Source of the DNA: Erigeron canadensis
Taxonomy: Eukaryota > Streptophyta > Magnoliopsida > Asterales > Asteraceae
Length of the DNA stretch: 64,000 nucleotides
Assembly: GCF_010389155.1 (NCBI RefSeq)
Contig: NC_057768.1
Coordinates: forward strand, 19,527,664 to 19,591,663
Direction of reading: 5' to 3'
This document shows, in pieces, positions 58,440 through 64,000 of the stretch (the stretch's first letter is position 1; the number at the start of each line of letters is the position of its first letter). The notes beneath the pieces are model-generated. The model did not search any database, was not told the DNA's origin, and saw nothing but the letters and a program-made list of their open reading frames with translations. Both the position numbers and the translations under genes were made by a program.

Positions 58440-59640
58440 TTCATTTTAAACGGCACATGGTGAAAATTATTTGGTACATGAGGTTCGACTCACACTCAAC
58501 CAGTGTCTCCTAAAATCAATACAATTGTGGAAGACGTTGGCTATAAATAGCACTGGCAGAAGGATGTTTGAAGTGTGCCCAGGAGTTACATTATTGAGCA
58601 CAACACCATCGCCAAAATCATTATTCACTAGTAGAAATTTGTAGTTTTATATCTATTTTGTTGAACGTTTACTTTCAAGTTATGTCATAAGAATCGAGTT
58701 AACAATTATGAGAGGATTGTACGTCGAAGTTAATTTTGGAAGTTAATAATAGATTGGGCTTTTATCAAAATCATTGTGCGAAAAGTCTCATGAAGTTTAG
58801 TTAAAATTCACGAAGATTTAATTTTAGTTGTTATTATTTACAAACTACATTTGAGTAGATCACAAGGTTACGTGGAGAAGCTGTTGGGATCTAATAGTTG
58901 GGTAGAATTTGATTGTCCTTAATTTATTGCTTGTGTGGATTATTGTTCTCGTTCTACGGTTACCAATCTTATTTGGTACACTTCTATTTTAAGGTTAGAT
59001 TTTTACTTATTACTTTAATAATCTGATATGATAGTCTGGTTAGAAACTGAGGTTGAAAACATTTTGTGCTTCCAAAAATCAAACAAACTCTTTTTGATAA
59101 AAATAGTTAAAAACTACTTTTAAGATCTTATGACCTTAAGATTTATCTTTTGCTATTTTTACGTCAAAATTTACGTTTCAATCATTTAAAAGCTTTTACA
59201 AAAGATCATTGTAATTTGTTAAGCAACGTGACAGCTCGGTCACGGCTTCCCTAATTTTACACTTTTTTTAGACTAAATTTAATATTGTTTTTAACTACTA
59301 AAACTATTTCCCTTTGACGATTCTGGACTTACTACTAGTTATACTATATGCGACGGAGTATACTGCCCGTGTGTAATATAACTATTAGTATATTCTTGTT
59401 TTAGAAATTTAAAACTTAAGTAAATTTTACGAGCAAAACGATTAAACAAAATGTGCACTAAAATTCTAAAATACACGCACTGTGAATCAATTGTCGTAAA
59501 TGGCTTAATGGCTTAGGACAATACATAGGGCACACATTTGTAAACTCAAATATAAAATCTAGCGACGTTTGGTTTATTTAAATTTAATGGCCTGCAAAAT
59601 CATTTCATTGATCGCCCGATCACACTTTTACCGACGTGGT
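58440..59640. other. LTR-like remnant
   Basis: Contains a promoter-like GGCTATAAATAGCACTGG near 58540. It also has GGAGTATACTGCCCGT near 59355, similar to GGGTACACTGCCCGT near 25651. It reads like a decayed LTR retrotransposon leader. No borders or coding domains are recognised. Confidence 0.4.
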
Positions 59641-60090
59641 AGAATATATGATTAGGGCACCTCCAATGGGAGATTGATAGAATATATACTTATTCTTTAT
59701 AAAAAAGAAAAAGTTATTCAAAAACTTTTCACTATTGTAAAGTAAAAGGTTTTTTTCCCCTAAAGGTTGAAGAAGCTCAACCTCTTACACCAATAACTTT
59801 TTACATTAATTTTCAATTTAAGTCCTTTAAAATTTTTTTTTATCCCCTTCTAAGCTTGCTTTAAGTGGTTATTTACATATATTTTATAATTTCATCTCTA
59901 TTAACGTTTTTTAGCATATATATATATATATCTGTCTAATGCAAAAAGCATTTTTAATTTTTTTAACTTAAAATGATGTGGTAATCAAAAAACTATTGAA
60001 ACTTATTATGATTGGAAATGTTCTTACTTTTCGTCCCAAACTTTGAACATATTATTACTTATTAGTAGTTTAATAAATCACCACCAAAAA

Positions 60091-60802
60091 CTAGGGGTAT
60101 CCATGAATCAGTTTGGTTTGGTTTTGACTACCAAACTGTTAATTCCGATTTTAACATGTATCAAACCAAACGAGACCAACTATATTGTCTAACCGAACCA
60201 GACCAAACCATATAAGGCAGTCTAATTTGACGGGTTTATAAGTTTATTTGTTTTTCTTTTATTTTTATATAATTTTGTATATATTTGTTAGGATTTATGT
60301 TAAGATTTAAAACAAACACTTAAAATTAAAAGTATACATATTTAAAGAAGTACTAGCCGGTCAAACTATTTGTTTTAATTTATTTGAACTTTTGGTAAAA
60401 ACTATCTATATATTAATGACAAATTTAACATCCATATATAGAAAAAGTTTTTGTTTATATAAGAAACGTATAACTAATTATAAATTCGAAATACTGTATA
60501 GGTATATTATTTATGATGAAACTCTAAAGAATTTGAAACATAAAAGTGTTTATGTTGGTAAAATGTTTAAACTTTATGAATTTAGACAAAGTCGTATTCT
60601 TCTCGGGTTGTAAAAGTATGAAGTACGGTCCGATCTGATTTTCTGCGGTATTTTTTTGCTCAAACCGTAACCGAATCAAATAACCCGTTTTTTCAAAACT
60701 TAAACCACTAAATCAGACCTTAATAACTCAATCTGCTCAAACCAATTCAAATACCGTAGTTTGGTCTGAGTTAATTGATTGAGGGTTTAATAAATACCCC
60801 TA
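60091..60802. mobile_element. TIR element, about 0.7 kb (hAT-like MITE candidate)
   Basis: Starts TAGGGGTATCCATGAATCAG and ends AATAAATACCCCTA. Inner sequences rich in GGTTTGGTTTTG, and their inverted counterparts CCAAACTACGG or TCAAACCG, fill both sides. The TAGGGGT end is common in non-autonomous hAT elements. No clear 8-bp target duplication is seen. Confidence 0.55.
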
Positions 60803-61007
60803 TAAAAAAAAATATGATCTGTATACCATTAAATTTTGAAAAAGTATTACTAAACATGTTTTACATTCTTGTATATCAAATACATTTGGGTAATGATCAA
60901 TCCAGCCCGCCCGCTTCCATAGTTAAGAGGATTTTCAATGCATTACTATAACGTGGTGGTGTACGGAATCGGTTCCGCTGTCAAAAAACCTCACACTTAC
61001 AAAAAGC

Positions 61008-61015
61008 GCGGGAAT
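61008..61015 (-). promoter_or_regulatory. E2F-type site upstream of TIMELESS homolog
   Basis: On the minus strand ATTCCCGC fits the E2F consensus WTTSSCSS. It lies about 210 bp upstream of the TIMELESS ATG, in a short GC-richer patch that also holds GGCGCC. Plant replication genes are often E2F targets; regulation here is inferred. Confidence 0.45.
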
Positions 61016-61222
61016 AGAAAAATGAAAATGGCGCCAGAAAGCCTCAAAACCCACCACCGATATAATATTCTCTCTCTATCTCTATAGTAAATCCGGTCAT
61101 AAATCGCTTCATTTTCTTTTCACCTTTTTAGAATCAAACACTTTCACTGCTATTCAAATTGATTTCAATATAATTATTATTACTAGTATTTGAGTTTTAA
61201 TCTATAAAACCCTAAAAGGGGT

Positions 61223-64000
61223 ATGGAAAATTTGTCTTATATATGCGGTGGTCTCGGCATAATCGAAGAAGACGATGACGGCAATCCCATCGGATACACC
61301 ACCGGAGAATACTGTTCAGGTCTCTTTTTAATTTTTATATCTATTTTGTATAGATGGATTTTTTTTTCCAGTTATATATATACATAGGTTAATAATTTTG
61401 ATATACAATACAAATACAAAAATGATGGACAGATAATTTGAAGGATTTGTTGCGGTTTTTAAGGCGAGACGATCCGGAAGGTCGACAAGTGTTTAAACAA
61501 GTTTGTAAATGGAGTATAGTTGGGAAAGATATTTTGCCTATTATTCAGTATTGTCAACATGACAATCCTTTGGTTCTAAATGCAGGTATACTCAATTTTT
61601 ATCATTATTATTATTTTGCTCATATAAATGTTGCTTTTGTATGCAATTTGAGTGTGTGTCTATCTAAATACCCGATTTCTATTCTATCCCATTCCATTCC
61701 ATAGAATATATACATTGATGACTTAAATGGGACAAAGAAAAGGACTTTGTTTTTTCGGTACCCTGATGACCTGATCAATGAATTTTACGGGGTTGGATTA
61801 TTTGTGGGGGGTTTTCAGAAGTCGGCTTTCGTGTAATTTAAGAGTAGGAGTAGGATAGTTTGCCGTTCTATAAAGATGGAATAAATGTAACATGTTCTCC
61901 ATTTCATCTGATGATCTGGTCATCAGGTCGCTCGGTGACTTAAATAGAACAAGAAAATTAACTTTCAACGGCCCGTTTTTAGAACATTTTTTAGTACAAA
62001 GGATGATTTTTCGTGTTTTGAAGTTGATATTTATAATTCAAGCATGGTCTTGTATTTGAAATGTAGAGAGGCTATCTTTTATCTAATTGAAGGGACTTGA
62101 AGGAGTATTTTAGTTGCCGATAATGATCTTTCATATATATGGTTGTGTATGCAGTGAAGGTTTTGGTGTTTCTTACGATGCCAGTTGAGCCAACGTCTAA
62201 AGATATACCACAACAGATTGAATATCTTTGGGGTTTGAAGTCTTTGATCACTTCCAGTCATGCTATTCCTGTGATAGTTACCCTTCTTGAGAGCCCACTT
62301 GAGCATTTGGAAGGGTATGTCGATCAAGTTTGTAGTTGGCATTTTATTTGCATAATATAAATGAAAATCTCTATTATTTAACTGAAGGTGTAAATGGTTA
62401 TCATTGTAAGTAAATATACATATCGAGGAAGAAATTCTTCAACATATGGTTTTATATACAATAGTTGGTTTTTATCGAGGATTTTTTGGATATCCGCATC
62501 CTATTACAATAATACAATTTACAATAACAATAATTATTAAAGATAACAGACCTAAGTCTTGTTGTGGAATGAAGGGTGTACTTATATATAGGCTGTAGAT
62601 TGTAGTGAAAAAAAATCGTTAACTTACTATATCACTGGATGTCCTTCACTGTTGGTCTATATTTTTAGCTATAAGACAATCTTATTTTGCATATATGTCA
62701 AAAGTACGACCATATATCTTAAGGTGACAGCAGCATTAGAATGTGATCATAGTGCATACCCTGAGGAAATAGTTTTTACTTTTGAGTATTGTTTTTATTT
62801 GTATGGTGGGTCCTATGTTAGGATGGTATGACTAATAGTTATCTTACACATTATAGTTTTAATCAGGTGTTGCATCTATTTGTATCATTCTATTAGTGAT
62901 AAAGATATGGGCCTTGGTCTAGGGGTTATTGAGGGTACCACCAACCAAGAGGTTGTGGGTTCTAGTCTTAGCTGGGACGAATGTGTGGTAAAAGTGCGGA
63001 TATCTGCCTTTCCTAAATTTGTGAATAATAATGTCTAAAGTTTATTTGGTTCTGTTTGTAACTAAAAATTAATATGTTCAGTTCTTGTTTTTGATCAGTG
63101 GATATTAACTCATACTGCGTTAGTTATCTTGGTGCTTGATGCTGTCCCTGTGGTTTAATTTTTTTTTGAAACAGGGATTTGTTCACGGAGGATGACTGGA
63201 AGTTGGTGCAACTGGTAATTACTTTATTTCGCAATATTTTAGCTGTTCAAGATATCACAATGCAGCAAAGAGTTGCTGGATCAGCCTCTGAGTTCATACT
63301 TCTTAGAGATAGATTCTTAAAACTGTTGTTTGATGAGAATGTGATGGATTTGATCTTAGTCTTGACACAACATGTTGGGGGTGCAAGTAGCATTTTCCGT
63401 CAGGATAACTTGCTTTTATTGGAGACTTATTATTACATATATAAGGGTCAAGTTCCTGAGTTGATTGCAAGAGCTCATCTAGATGCCAACAAAAAGGTAT
63501 TCATTTATGTTTTTAACATTATATCGACATTAAATGGATAAGTCAAAGAATCAATGTTAACCGTTCTGTAGATACTCAAATTACAAGTATACACTGCTGA
63601 GTAGTCCCACAATAACAGTCACAATACTTGTACTAAACTGTTATATTGTTGTTGGTATAAAATTAAATGGGTATCCTTTTTACCCAAAAACAGAGTAGTG
63701 CCACAATATACAAGTAGTTTCTTGGAATAACCTTCAATATTTATATGTTTTTAGAAGTTTTTGGGGGATGGGTACTTCCATTTTTGCTGTAATTACTAAA
63801 TGAGAAGCGCGTGAGGTATCAGCTCTACTGCTTATGTTCATCAGGTGGAGGCGGAAGCAGACGCTACTGCTATTGATCTCAAGTCTCTTATGGAAGAGGA
63901 AAAAGCAAAAAGAAGGCAAACAATACTATGTAATCTGGGTTCTCGATCAACCTTCAGCGGATCTTTTACCCGAGTTACTATGGTAAAAACTTAGTTTTTA
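61223..64000 (+). CDS. TIM: TIMELESS homolog, N-terminal part (runs off the right edge)
   Basis: Visible exons: 61223-61319, 61433-61585, 62155-62314, 63175-63496, 63845-63982, with GT-AG introns and consistent phases (290 codons). The last visible donor is at 63983, so the gene continues beyond the window; family members are usually over 1000 aa. The Timeless N-terminal domain is clear: YICGGLGIIEEDDDGNPIGY, NLKDLLRFLRRDDPEGRQVF, VLVFLTMPVEPTSKDIPQQI, TEDDWKLVQLVITLFRNIL, and DNLLLLETYYYIYKGQ. The end reaches the FTRVTM block. TIMELESS with TIPIN travels with the replication fork, slowing the helicase and supporting checkpoint signalling and cohesion; the role is known from the family. An E2F-type site upstream fits S-phase expression. 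Intron 3 has a probable SINE. Frame intact. Confidence 0.94.
62908..63020 (+). mobile_element. SINE-like tRNA-derived sequence in TIMELESS intron 3
   Basis: A pol III box A TGGTCTAGGGG (62915-62925) is followed 32 bp later by a box B GGTTCTAGTCT (62958-62968), as in the tRNA-derived head of plant SINEs. It does not fold into a full tRNA gene. The right end and tail are not clear; the end is approximate. Confidence 0.55.

Noticed and set aside
62915..62968. tRNA gene
   Set aside because: Box A and B motifs are present but no full cloverleaf can be drawn; a SINE head fits better.

Overview
The window is nuclear DNA of a flowering plant. It is AT-rich, its genes are split by GT-AG introns, and it holds many plant-type transposable elements (gypsy and copia LTR elements, TRIM, LINE, SINE, MITEs, a probable Helitron). 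The gene sequences fit a eudicot, possibly an asterid; that last step is a guess from the general look of the repeats.

Four conserved housekeeping genes can be rebuilt exon by exon, each with consistent splice phases: an Alba-family nucleic-acid-binding protein (29-1576, +, 5 exons, 153 aa); an Rgp1-domain protein, the partner of Ric1 in a Rab6-type GEF (3272-16115, -, 12 exons, 543 aa); the peroxisome-biogenesis protein PEX3 (32506-39558, +, 7 exons, 373 aa); and the 5' part of a TIMELESS homolog (61223 to beyond the right edge, +, 5 exons visible). A fifth, smaller gene at 41254-41571 encodes a 105-aa protein resembling the TFIIS N-terminal (Med26-type) domain. These genes act in unrelated processes (RNA/chromatin binding, Golgi trafficking, peroxisome membrane assembly, replication fork protection), so no shared pathway is implied.

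The rest is mostly transposable elements. Intron 3 of the Rgp1 gene carries a complete TRIM with a perfect 5-bp target duplication. Just upstream of that gene (16342-20435) lies a copia element whose gag-to-RT core is inverted relative to its flanks. From 20.4 to 32 kb there are a short minisatellite, a ~4.5 kb solo-LTR-like unit with matching target duplications (ATGAT), a 274-bp foldback element and a 2.1 kb solo LTR with matching target duplications (ATCAT). A related 2.15 kb LTR lies at 50556-52708 but has unmatched flanks. Between 43 and 49.2 kb is a probable non-autonomous Helitron that carries a broken exon of a PPP1R7/SDS22-like gene. From 53.4 to 58.4 kb come a decayed L1-type LINE on the minus strand, an LTR fragment, and a MITE embedded in a TA microsatellite. 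A degenerate ~700-bp TIR element and the TIMELESS promoter follow, the latter with an E2F-type site.

I found no evidence of a new defence system, gene cluster or other undescribed pathway. The most unusual structures are the inverted-core copia element, the pair of LTRs that carry unrelated short tandem arrays in equivalent positions, and the gene-fragment-bearing Helitron candidate. All similarity statements come from reading the sequence and from knowledge of the families; no database search was run.
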